DNA of 5,992 bases from Lysobacterales bacterium (GCA_027083915.1 JALWML010000180.1:1-5992), one strand, 5' to 3'; shown: positions 1 through 5,992, numbered from the stretch's first letter. The notes: generated from the sequence alone by a model not told the origin. Numbers and translations are program-made.

Positions 1-3000
1 ACTTATAAAGTCTTTAGGTTTGGTAGGCGTTTAGGCTATAAAACTACAAAAATTGGTGGAGCCGCATCGTTTGAGGGCATTTATCCCATGGGTGATTACT
101 CGATTGTGCTGCAAGCAGGGAAAAAGGTCAGTGTTGCTAACTACAAAATAGAATTAAAACGCTTATCAGTATTTGAATGCGACATTGATTGTGAGCCCAA
201 TAATTCAAGATTTCAGGCAAGTACTATTCCTGTTGATGGAATTATTAAGGGTTGGACAAATACGCTTGGAGACCTCGATTGGTATAAATTGCCAGCATTT
301 GAGAAGGAAAGTACCATAACCCTAGTTAATAACTTATCAAAAAATCATACCATTTTAGTTTATGATAACAAACGTAAAAAACTTATAACAACTTGGGTAA
401 GTGATGAAACAGGAGTTGATAAGCCTGATAAATTACAAGTCACAATACCAGCCAATACCGAATCATTCTATAAAATCCAAAGTTATGACGAACCTTATGA
501 TTACCATGTTGTTATTAATGGCACACAACCAAAGCCTAACACACACAAAGATAGCCTTAACCAAGTTTCACTAAAGATACAAGATTCACCAACAAATATT
601 AAAGCTTTTTCTGATTATGGGCAAGTTTTAAAGGGTCATATAGTTATTAGTAATAACTCTTTAACTCAAAAGAGCCTTCGTTTGAAATCACATACTAGCC
701 ATCACTTATGGAAAGTAAAATTTGCAGAAAGTACCATTGAACTAAACCAACAAAGTAAAACTTCTGTAGCTTTCACGATAAGTGTACCCAATGATGTCTA
801 TGCTAAGAGCAGTTATGCTATTACTATTGCAGCTAATGATGCCTATAATAGTGTTGATGAAACTTTTTTAATTTCGGCAACAGCAGAAACACCAGTAGTT
901 AACCCTATAATGTATTGGAAAGTACCCCAAGAACTATTAGGCGGAATCAATGTCGCTAATTTTAACTTAGGTGCGAAACGAACCCAAGAAGACATTGCAA
1001 AAAATACAAGTGCCATTGGCAGAGGCTTTGATTATTTATTTAATGGTAGGTCAACAACTGGTTATGGAGTACTTTTACGTGGTGGAAGAAAAACAAAAAA
1101 GGACACAATAACAGTGGATTTAAGTGGAGATGATTCTGTTAAAGTCATTGGTTTTGCGCTGAATCCTTTATCAGAAACCTCGCCTTATAATTATCCAAAA
1201 GATATAGAAATACTTTTATCCACAGACGGGATTAATTTTACCTCTGTAGTGACGGCTCAAGTTAAGCAAGTGGGAATGGAACAATACTTTGTCCTAGACA
1301 AACCTCAAGCAGCCAAATACGCACGCCTAACCATTTATAACAACTATGAAAATAGTGTCAATGGCATCATGGGTATTGGAGAATTTAAAGTGATTGCGCA
1401 AAGTGATAGTTTGTTAGACAAAAAAATAAATATTGCCTCACCAAAACTAGGCGGTAATGTGATTTGGGCAAAACCAGCTTCCAATAGCTCGTGGGACACT
1501 AGCCTACTGACAGAAAAAAAAGAAAAAACTTACATTCGTTCATCTGATGATACTCCATGGCAGTGGGCTATAGGTTTTCATCATCAACGAGCAGCACTAA
1601 TTGAAAGTTTAGAATGGCAACCACCCGAGTTAACTGGTAAAAACAAGACCTTTGAGAAAGTACAAATAATGGCGTCCACTCAAAGCCCAATTGGCCCATG
1701 GGAATTACTAACTCAAGTTGACTTATCAACAAAACAAACAACACAAATCAAACTCGATAAACCTACTTGGGCTCGTTATCTAAAATTTAATGTGGGCAGT
1801 GTAGAAAAAAGAGCTTACCGTTACCTACCAGAAACGATTAAGGTATTTGAACAACAAGCCAATGAAAGCTACCAAAGTATTTTAGGTGAATGGGGTGATG
1901 GTTCAGAAAATGCAATCTATGAAAAAACTTTCCCACATGACTTTAGCAAAAATAAAACAACAGATAATGGCAATAATAGCAAGCAAGCCGCCATAGACAT
2001 ATCACAATCTCAAAGGGCTACTGGATTTGTACAATTGGAACAAGCTGATAAACCTGATTGGTATAAATTTAAGCTACAACAAGGGCACAATACATTGGTT
2101 TTAGAACTTGTAGGTGATCCAACTATTCGTACAGTGATAAGTCTAGAGGATGCTAATGGCGAACAAGTTCTACCCACTAATGAAGAAATAGATGCCGATA
2201 AAATTAACTACACTTATAAATTGACTGCAAATGAATATTATTATATCAAAATTATAGAACCGCCAAGGAATGTAATTTTTGCATGGGACACCAGTGGCAG
2301 CACAAGTGCGTATCATTCGATTATTTTTAATGCCTTACAACAATTTACTGATGGCGTATTACCTGGGCGAGATGAAGTCAACTTTCAACCTTTTGGCAGT
2401 AAATTATTAATGGATAAGTGGTATGGAGAACCTTATTTATTAAAAACTATTCTAAATAACTATTCTCGCAGTGATGATTCAAGTGCTGCTGAAACCTATA
2501 TGCATAAAGCGAACCAAGCCCTAGAGAATAGAAAAGGTTCAAAAGCCATTATTGTTATCACCGATGCAATCACCAGTAGAGATGCTAGAGTTTGGGATAG
2601 CTTTAAAAAGGTCAAACCACGGGTTTTTTCACTGGGAATTGCTACAGGCAATGGCTTTGGCGGAAAAGATGAATGGCAAACCGATCTGATGCAAGCTTGG
2701 GCGCGGGTTAATCATGGTGAATACCACCAAGTAACAACCGAATCACAAGTAGAAGTTGCCTTTGAACGCGCTGCTGCAAAATTAAGAGAACCGGCTAATT
2801 ATCAAATTAAAATAGAATCAAAATTTGAAAAAGTCAAAGGTCCTGGAACTTTAAAAATAACCCAAGCGCAAGGTAACCAAAATGGTGCAATCGAACTCAT
2901 TTTGGATGCCTCAGGTTCTATGCTCAAAAGGCTTAATGGAAAACGTAGAATCAATATAGCCAAAGAAGTCCTAAGCATGGCTGTTAATGACATTATACCT

Positions 3001-3615
3001 GCAGGAACTCCTGTAGCTTTACGTGTATTTGGCAATAAACAAGCAGGCTCTTGCCGAACGGATTTAGCTATACCACTTAAACCATTGGATGCAAAAAAAG
3101 CCAATAAAATTATTCAATCCATTAATGCGAAGAATCTAGCCAAAACCCCAATAGCCGCTTCATTGGCTAAAGTTGCTTCTGACTTAAAAGCCAATAAAGG
3201 TAAAAAAATCGTGATACTCGTTACCGATGGTGAAGAAACCTGTGATGGCAAGCCAGAGGAAGTCATTAAATCGCTCATAGATGCAGGTATTGATATACGC
3301 CTTAATATTGTCGGTTTTGCCATTGATGATAAAGACCTCAAACAACAATTCCAACAATGGTCAAGCCAAGGTGGTGGCAAATATTTTGACAGCAATAACT
3401 CAGAATCTTTAAATGATTCAGTCAAGCAAGCCCTACGAACGCCTTATTCGGTTTATTCTCTATCGGGCGAGTTGGTCGCAGAAAGTACCATCGAAGGTGA
3501 ATCAGTTGAATTGCCCGCGGGTTTTTATACCATTAAGGTATTTGCAAGTGAAACCAAAGTTTATGAAAAATACCAAATCAAAGGCGAAGAAGAGCAGATT
3601 ATAAAGCTAGATTAA
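1..3615 (+). CDS. Large exported multidomain protein with two von Willebrand A domains (5'-truncated by the window edge)
   Basis: The reading frame is open from base 1 (TYKVFRFGRR...), so the true start lies upstream; the ATG at 88 falls inside a domain and is not the start. In window codon numbering (1204 residues visible) I see these domains. Residues 1-58 are the end of a PPC-like beta domain. Residues 64-174 are a second PPC-like domain (EPNNS, then DLDWYKL). Residues 189-297 are an Ig-like segment. Residues 304-466 and 474-619 are two discoidin/F5/8C-like domains (STDGINF, LDKP...ARL). Residues 639-754 are another PPC-like domain (DKPDWYKF). Residues 756-929 are vWA-1, with MIDAS D763/S765/S767, T832 and D855. 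Residues 961-1146 are vWA-2, with D969/S971/S973, T1049 and D1076. Residues 1146-1204 are a short beta domain (LPAGFYTIKV) like carboxypeptidase-regulatory or PEGA units. Such domains are typical of secreted proteins that bind ligands or surfaces. The only cysteines are C60, C64, C1018 and C1081, which could form disulfides after export. The signal peptide would lie outside the window. The vWA calls are firm; the beta-domain names are by pattern and less sure. The ligand is unknown. Confidence 0.9.
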   Translation, partial: TYKVFRFGRRLGYKTTKIGGAASFEGIYPMGDYSIVLQAGKKVSVANYKIELKRLSVFECDIDCEPNNSRFQASTIPVDGIIKGWTNTLGDLDWYKLPAFEKESTITLVNNLSKNHTILVYDNKRKKLITTWVSDETGVDKPDKLQVTIPANTESFYKIQSYDEPYDYHVVINGTQPKPNTHKDSLNQVSLKIQDSPTNIKAFSDYGQVLKGHIVISNNSLTQKSLRLKSHTSHHLWKVKFAESTIELNQQSKTSVAFTISVPNDVYAKSSYAITIAANDAYNSVDETFLISATAETPVVNPIMYWKVPQELLGGINVANFNLGAKRTQEDIAKNTSAIGRGFDYLFNGRSTTGYGVLLRGGRKTKKDTITVDLSGDDSVKVIGFALNPLSETSPYNYPKDIEILLSTDGINFTSVVTAQVKQVGMEQYFVLDKPQAAKYARLTIYNNYENSVNGIMGIGEFKVIAQSDSLLDKKINIASPKLGGNVIWAKPASNSSWDTSLLTEKKEKTYIRSSDDTPWQWAIGFHHQRAALIESLEWQPPELTGKNKTFEKVQIMASTQSPIGPWELLTQVDLSTKQTTQIKLDKPTWARYLKFNVGSVEKRAYRYLPETIKVFEQQANESYQSILGEWGDGSENAIYEKTFPHDFSKNKTTDNGNNSKQAAIDISQSQRATGFVQLEQADKPDWYKFKLQQGHNTLVLELVGDPTIRTVISLEDANGEQVLPTNEEIDADKINYTYKLTANEYYYIKIIEPPRNVIFAWDTSGSTSAYHSIIFNALQQFTDGVLPGRDEVNFQPFGSKLLMDKWYGEPYLLKTILNNYSRSDDSSAAETYMHKANQALENRKGSKAIIVITDAITSRDARVWDSFKKVKPRVFSLGIATGNGFGGKDEWQTDLMQAWARVNHGEYHQVTTESQVEVAFERAAAKLREPANYQIKIESKFEKVKGPGTLKITQAQGNQNGAIELILDASGSMLKRLNGKRRINIAKEVLSMAVNDIIPAGTPVALRVFGNKQAGSCRTDLAIPLKPLDAKKANKIIQSINAKNLAKTPIAASLAKVASDLKANKGKKIVILVTDGEETCDGKPEEVIKSLIDAGIDIRLNIVGFAIDDKDLKQQFQQWSSQGGGKYFDSNNSESLNDSVKQALRTPYSVYSLSGELVAESTIEGESVELPAGFYTIKVFASETKVYEKYQIKGEEEQIIKLD

Positions 3616-3661
3616 ACAATAACTTCTGGTTTGAATCGAGTAATGTTATTATGCACACACT

Positions 3662-3667
3662 TATGAT
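3662..3667 (+). promoter_or_regulatory. Possible -10 box (TATGAT) just before ubiB
   Basis: TATGAT matches the sigma-70 -10 consensus at five of six positions and lies 12 bases before the ubiB start codon. No convincing -35 box is found at 16-18 bases; the nearest TTGAAT (3631-3636) is 25 bases away. If it is used, the transcript would begin around 3673-3675 and have almost no leader. That would fit the lack of a clear Shine-Dalgarno sequence before this ATG. The box may equally be a chance match in AT-rich DNA. Confidence 0.2.
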
Positions 3668-3679
3668 AGTTATCCGTGC

Positions 3680-5320
3680 ATGAACTTATTTCGCCTAACA
3701 AAAATCCTCCATACCTTTGCCAATTACCGTGTCAAAGATTTGATACCAAAAGAGAAGAGTAAAAAGCGTATACACCTTTTGCGTTTATTATCACCTTTTG
3801 CAAGCAGAGGAAAGGCATGTAAAAGTGATCCTGAGAAACTACGCAAAGCTTTAGAAGATTTAGGACCTATATTTGTTAAGCTAGGGCAAGTTTTATCGAC
3901 TCGCCCTGATATGATTCCTTCTGAAATTACCGAAGAACTAGCTAAACTGCAAGACGATGTTGAACCTTTTGCTTGGAAAGAAGCACGTAGCTTTATCGAA
4001 CAACAATTGGATAAACCACTGGATGAAATATTCAATTCAATTGATGAAAAACCCTTAGCCTCAGCATCGGTTGCGCAAGTGCACGCAGCAGAACTTAAAG
4101 ATGGTCGAGAAGTGGTGATAAAAGTCCTGCGTCCGGGCATCAAGAAAATGGTCAAAAGGGATTTGGAATTGATGCGTTCGGTGGCAAAACTTGCCCGCAC
4201 ATTTGGTGACCCTGGTGTACAAGTGGATCCTGTAGAAATTGTTGCCGAGTTTGAAAAAACTATCTATGATGAGTTGGACTTACAGAGAGAAGCGGCTAAT
4301 GCCTCGGTATTGCGTAAAAACTTCCTCGATTCTGACGACCTGTATATCCCAGAAATTTATTGGGAATACTGCAAAGAAAAAGTGATGGTAATGGAACGTG
4401 TTTATGCCATTCCCATTCGTCAATTTGACAAACTCAAATCTGCGGGGATTAATCTGCAAGTACTGGCTGAAAAAGGTTTGAAGTTATTTTACACCCAAGT
4501 ATTTCGAGACAATTTCTTTCATGCTGACATGCACCCAGGCAATATCTTTGTCAATCCAGCCAACCCAGAAAATCCACAAATTATTTTGCTTGATTTTGGT
4601 ATCTGTGGTTCCTTACCTAAAGGACACAAGTTGGATTTGGCTAATAATTTTATGGCATTTTTCAACCAAGATTACCGTCGTATTGCAGAACTTCATATCG
4701 AAGCGGGTTGGGTTCCAGCCGATACAAGAGTGGATGAACTCGAATCAGCAACACGAACCATTTGTGAACCGTATTTTGCAAGACCCATCAGTGAAATATC
4801 CTTTGGTGAAGTGATGCTCAAAACTTTTGAAATGGCACGAAAATTCCAACTGGTGATTCAACCTGAATTTATCTTGTTGCAAAAGACTTTACTTAATATC
4901 GAAGGACTAGGACGCCAACTCTATCCAGAATTGGATATATGGCAAACTTCTAAACCTGTACTAACAAATATCATGAAAAAGAGTTATGGCATGGATGGTG
5001 CGATTGATACCATTAAGAAAAACTTACCCACATGGCTAGAACAAACCGCCGAAATTCCACACCTCGTGCATGAATTGCTGAGCCTAAAAACAAAGCCACT
5101 AACAAAACTGCAACAAATTGAACAAGCAAAAAGTGACAGACAAGAGCAAAACAGCGAAAACAAAAAAACCTACGCCTTACTGGCAACAGGCTTTGGAATT
5201 ATCACGGCATTGCTTTATTCCCTAGATGCCAATACCAGCAAATACCTCGGTATGACTATCCCAACCATGGCAAGTATGATCACCACAGGTGTTTTCCTTA
5301 TAAAATCACTTAAGAAATAA
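3680..5320 (+). CDS. ubiB: UbiB, ABC1/AarF-type atypical kinase-ATPase of ubiquinone biosynthesis
   Basis: UbiB is a membrane-anchored atypical kinase-like ATPase that supports the ubiquinone hydroxylation/methylation steps. Its exact role is still debated, but it probably mobilises or organises the lipid intermediates. The 546 residues equal the length of E. coli UbiB as I recall it. Visible signatures are the KxGQ motif (K67-Q70) followed by STRPDMIP; the alanine-rich nucleotide loop PLASASVAQVH (125-135); the VIK lysine K148; the catalytic-loop motif HADMHPGN (281-288) with D283 and N288; and the metal-binding DFG (305-307). E. coli has DCG at this last site. The stretch VEPFAWKEA and the block EGLGRQLYPELDIW (408-421) also follow the UbiB pattern. 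Two C-terminal membrane segments (about 497-515 and 522-542) match the UbiB anchor. The ATG at 3680 gives an N-terminus that aligns with E. coli, although no good ribosome-binding site precedes it. The gene lies 64 bases after the vWA gene. The usual ubiE-ubiJ-ubiB order is not seen upstream. Confidence 0.97.
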   Translation: MNLFRLTKILHTFANYRVKDLIPKEKSKKRIHLLRLLSPFASRGKACKSDPEKLRKALEDLGPIFVKLGQVLSTRPDMIPSEITEELAKLQDDVEPFAWKEARSFIEQQLDKPLDEIFNSIDEKPLASASVAQVHAAELKDGREVVIKVLRPGIKKMVKRDLELMRSVAKLARTFGDPGVQVDPVEIVAEFEKTIYDELDLQREAANASVLRKNFLDSDDLYIPEIYWEYCKEKVMVMERVYAIPIRQFDKLKSAGINLQVLAEKGLKLFYTQVFRDNFFHADMHPGNIFVNPANPENPQIILLDFGICGSLPKGHKLDLANNFMAFFNQDYRRIAELHIEAGWVPADTRVDELESATRTICEPYFARPISEISFGEVMLKTFEMARKFQLVIQPEFILLQKTLLNIEGLGRQLYPELDIWQTSKPVLTNIMKKSYGMDGAIDTIKKNLPTWLEQTAEIPHLVHELLSLKTKPLTKLQQIEQAKSDRQEQNSENKKTYALLATGFGIITALLYSLDANTSKYLGMTIPTMASMITTGVFLIKSLKK

Positions 5321-5337
5321 ATATGCTTGATTCTTTT

Positions 5338-5358
5338 GTAGGATGGGACCTGCCCATC
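5338..5358 (+). repeat. Short REP-like hairpin preceded by GTAG
   Basis: GATGGG (5342-5347) pairs perfectly with CCCATC (5353-5358) around the five-base loop ACCTG. The tetranucleotide GTAG (5338-5341) sits directly 5' of the stem. A GTAG or GGAG tetranucleotide beside a small GC-rich hairpin is the hallmark of REP sequences mobilised by RAYT (TnpA-REP) transposases. Only one copy is seen here and the stem is short, so the REP label is an inference. The hairpin begins 21 bases after the ubiB stop and has no T-run, so it is not an intrinsic terminator. It could help define the ubiB mRNA 3' end. Confidence 0.4.
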
Positions 5359-5402
5359 GATAGTGTTTTAGATGTTTTGATAAGCACCCATTTCTAAAAG
5401 TA

Positions 5403-5470
5403 TTGACTAAAGCCAACTACCCGATATGAGCCTTAAATGAAACTCGTGTCGGGTAGTTGGCTTTAGTCAA
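5403..5470 (+). repeat. Near-perfect 28-base inverted repeat with 12-base loop
   Basis: The left arm (5403-5430) starts TTGACTAAAGCC and ends CGATATGAG; the right arm (5443-5470) starts CTCGTGTCGGG and ends GGCTTTAGTCAA. Of 28 positions, 26 are Watson-Crick pairs. The other two (5425-5448 and 5427-5446) are T-G, which become stable U-G wobbles in a + strand transcript but A-C mismatches on the - strand. The loop is 5431-5442. No T-run follows, so a simple intrinsic terminator is unlikely. In ubiB read-through RNA the duplex would be long enough for RNase III or would protect the 3' end. A related half copy lies at 5836-5876, which argues for a dispersed repeat family rather than a one-off palindrome. 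Its structure is certain; its role is not known. Confidence 0.95.
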
Positions 5471-5531
5471 CCAATTGTTGAAAAATACCTCTTTAATAAA
5501 TCAATAGTGCAGGATATCTTCATAATTCATC

Positions 5532-5537
5532 TATAAT
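5532..5537 (+). promoter_or_regulatory. Candidate -10 box (TATAAT) for the small gene
   Basis: A perfect TATAAT lies 35 bases before the start codon at 5573 and would give a leader of roughly 30 bases. No -35 box resembling TTGACA is present at 16-18 bases, where the sequence is around GCAGGA, and there is no TGn extension. The promoter would therefore be weak, activator-dependent, or a chance AT-rich match. Its position between the long inverted repeat and the gene, with 252 bases separating ubiB from this gene, supports independent transcription. Confidence 0.35.
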
Positions 5538-5572
5538 AAGAGTTTTTAAGTATGTTGAGAAAATAAATAGTT

Positions 5573-5794
5573 ATGTCTGGTTTATCAAAAAAAGAGGCTT
5601 ATCTAGCAATGTATTCATTCCTTGAAAATGATTATAGTTTGTCAAAATCAGATGACATAGCAAGGTTGTTAGGTAGTATGTCGTTATTACAAGATGGAAG
5701 TACTGCTGATCCTGCTTGCTGGGAAGATTGGGAGGACTCAATTAAAAAAGTGAAATCTGGTAAAGTTAATGCTGAACTTATCCTTACGAAATAA
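5573..5794 (+). CDS. Small acidic protein of unknown function (73 residues)
   Basis: I do not recognise a characterised family. The protein begins MSGLSKKEAYLAMYSFLEND, which looks like an amphipathic helix. It continues with SKSDDIARLLGSMSLLQDG (24-42) and then ADPACWEDWEDSI (45-57). This order (helix, SDDI..LLGSMSLL.DG..ADP..WEDW) recalls small orphan proteins I have seen in many proteobacteria. Some small acidic proteins of this size are immunity or toxin-neutralising proteins, but no toxin gene lies beside it and I do not assign that role. There is no signal peptide or membrane segment, so it is probably cytosolic. The ATG at 5573 is the first possible start, because an in-frame TAA lies at 5564-5566. 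Its ribosome-binding site is weak (GAGA at 5557-5560, 12 bases away). Related repeats lie on both sides and a strong terminator lies downstream, so it is probably a single-gene unit. The ordered motif-like composition makes a real gene likely. Confidence 0.75.
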   Translation: MSGLSKKEAYLAMYSFLENDYSLSKSDDIARLLGSMSLLQDGSTADPACWEDWEDSIKKVKSGKVNAELILTK

Positions 5795-5835
5795 TCAAAC
5801 TTAAATGTGGAATATTCAACAACTTCAGAAAAATC

Positions 5836-5876
5836 GACTAAGGATTACCCGATATGAGTATTAAAATAACTCCGTG
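5836..5876 (+). repeat. Diverged partial copy of the 5403-5470 repeat
   Basis: GACTAA (5836-5841), the exact 12-mer ACCCGATATGAG (5847-5858), TTAAA (5861-5865) and AACTC with a following CGTG occur in the same order as in the left arm, loop and inner right arm of the repeat at 5403-5470. The orientation is also the same. The outer right arm (GGGTAGTTGGCTTTAGTC) is missing, so only a short GAGT/ACTC pairing remains instead of a long hairpin. The two copies bracket the small gene at 5573-5794. This is a remnant, or an alternative form, of the same repeat family. Confidence 0.65.
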
Positions 5877-5907
5877 CAACTTTGTGTTACCTTTGTGAAT
5901 CTTGTAC
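5870..5907 (+). repeat. Four CTTTGTG-like heptamers at helical spacing
   Basis: CTCCGTG (5870-5876), CTTTGTG (5880-5886), CTTTGTG (5891-5897) and CTTGTAC (5901-5907) start 10, 11 and 10 bases apart, about one DNA turn each. The first overlaps the end of the diverged repeat copy, and the last is the weakest match. The tract lies between the small gene and its terminator. Phasing like this could place protein contacts on one DNA face, or it may simply be decay of a tandem repeat. Confidence 0.5.
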
Positions 5908-5911
5908 GATT

Positions 5912-5953
5912 AAAACCATCATAAATTCAAAAAGAATTTATGATGGTTTTTTT
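5912..5953 (+). terminator. Strong intrinsic terminator after the small gene
   Basis: A perfect 17-base-pair stem joins 5912-5928 to 5934-5950 around the loop AAAAA, and seven T residues run from 5947 to 5953. The stem is AT-rich, with GC pairs at its middle and tip. It lies 117 bases after the small gene's stop and is the first convincing terminator downstream of ubiB as well. The A-run at the left base gives a short T-run on the opposite strand, so it may also stop transcription arriving from the right. Confidence 0.9.
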
Positions 5954-5990
5954 CAGGTTTATTAAAATTCGATATAATAAACCTGTTTTT
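5954..5990 (+). terminator. Second terminator-like hairpin, with an embedded TATAAT
   Basis: CAGGTTTATTA (5954-5964) pairs over 11 bases with TAATAAACCTG (5975-5985), and five T residues follow (5986-5990). This resembles an intrinsic terminator arranged in tandem with the one just upstream. The right arm also overlaps a perfect TATAAT (5973-5978), so the element could instead be, or also contain, the -10 box of a gene to the right of the window. No good -35 box is seen. The window ends before this can be decided. Confidence 0.5.
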
Positions 5991-5992
5991 AA

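Noticed and set aside
2802..3425. Open frames on the - strand inside the vWA gene (2802-3104 and 3114-3425)
   Set aside because: They lie opposite well-supported vWA-2 coding sequence and encode no recognisable domain.
724..3495. Near-identical 18-base word encoding AESTIE at 724-741 and 3478-3495
   Set aside because: The flanking protein is unrelated (an Ig-like domain and the C-terminal beta domain), so chance plus codon bias is the simplest explanation.
3618..3650. AATAAC (3618-3623) and GTTATT (3645-3650) as a terminator after the vWA gene
   Set aside because: Only six AT-rich pairs with a 21-base loop and no T-run; too weak to call.
3724..4200. 158-codon open frame on the - strand inside ubiB
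   Set aside because: It is antisense to the conserved UbiB N-terminal motifs; the serine-rich, low-information product looks like a shadow frame.
4521..4814. 97-codon + strand open frame in another frame of ubiB
   Set aside because: It overlaps the HPGN and DFG motifs of UbiB and has no features of its own.
5403..5470. Integron attC site flanking a gene cassette
   Set aside because: The stem is nearly perfect with no extrahelical bases, and GTTGGCT / AGCCAAC miss the GTTRRRY / RYYYAAC core consensus.
5403..5876. CRISPR array
   Set aside because: Only two unequal repeat copies, separated by a whole gene; no regular spacers and no cas genes.

Overview
The window is AT-rich bacterial DNA. It carries a textbook UbiB (ubiquinone biosynthesis ABC1/AarF-type kinase) that resembles the E. 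coli protein over its full length, so a gammaproteobacterium or close relative is the best guess. Nothing here fixes the genus. All genes I can support are on the + strand.

Layout. Positions 1-3615 hold the 3' part of a very large gene that starts before the window. Its product looks exported and mosaic: PPC-like beta domains, an Ig-like domain, two discoidin (F5/8C)-like domains, two von Willebrand A domains with intact metal-site residues, and a short C-terminal beta domain. After a 64-base gap with no clear terminator comes ubiB (3680-5320), complete and with all the family's signature motifs.

Positions 5321-5992 are a repeat-rich stretch around one small gene. First is a short GTAG-preceded hairpin (5338-5358). 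Next is a nearly perfect 28-base inverted repeat (5403-5470) whose only two imperfections are T-G pairs, which an RNA copy of the + strand tolerates. Then comes a 73-residue acidic protein of unknown function (5573-5794) with a consensus -10 box upstream. A diverged partial copy of the same repeat (5836-5876) follows in the same orientation. It runs into four CTTTGTG-like heptamers spaced 10-11 bases apart (5870-5907). A strong intrinsic terminator (5912-5953) and a second terminator-like hairpin (5954-5990) close the window.

How the parts relate. The large protein probably works at or outside the cell surface, while UbiB supports quinone synthesis at the inner membrane. I see no functional link, although read-through transcription is possible. 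The most unusual material is the small gene flanked by two related repeats, and the domain mosaic of the large protein. I found no complete new defence, mobile or biosynthetic system.
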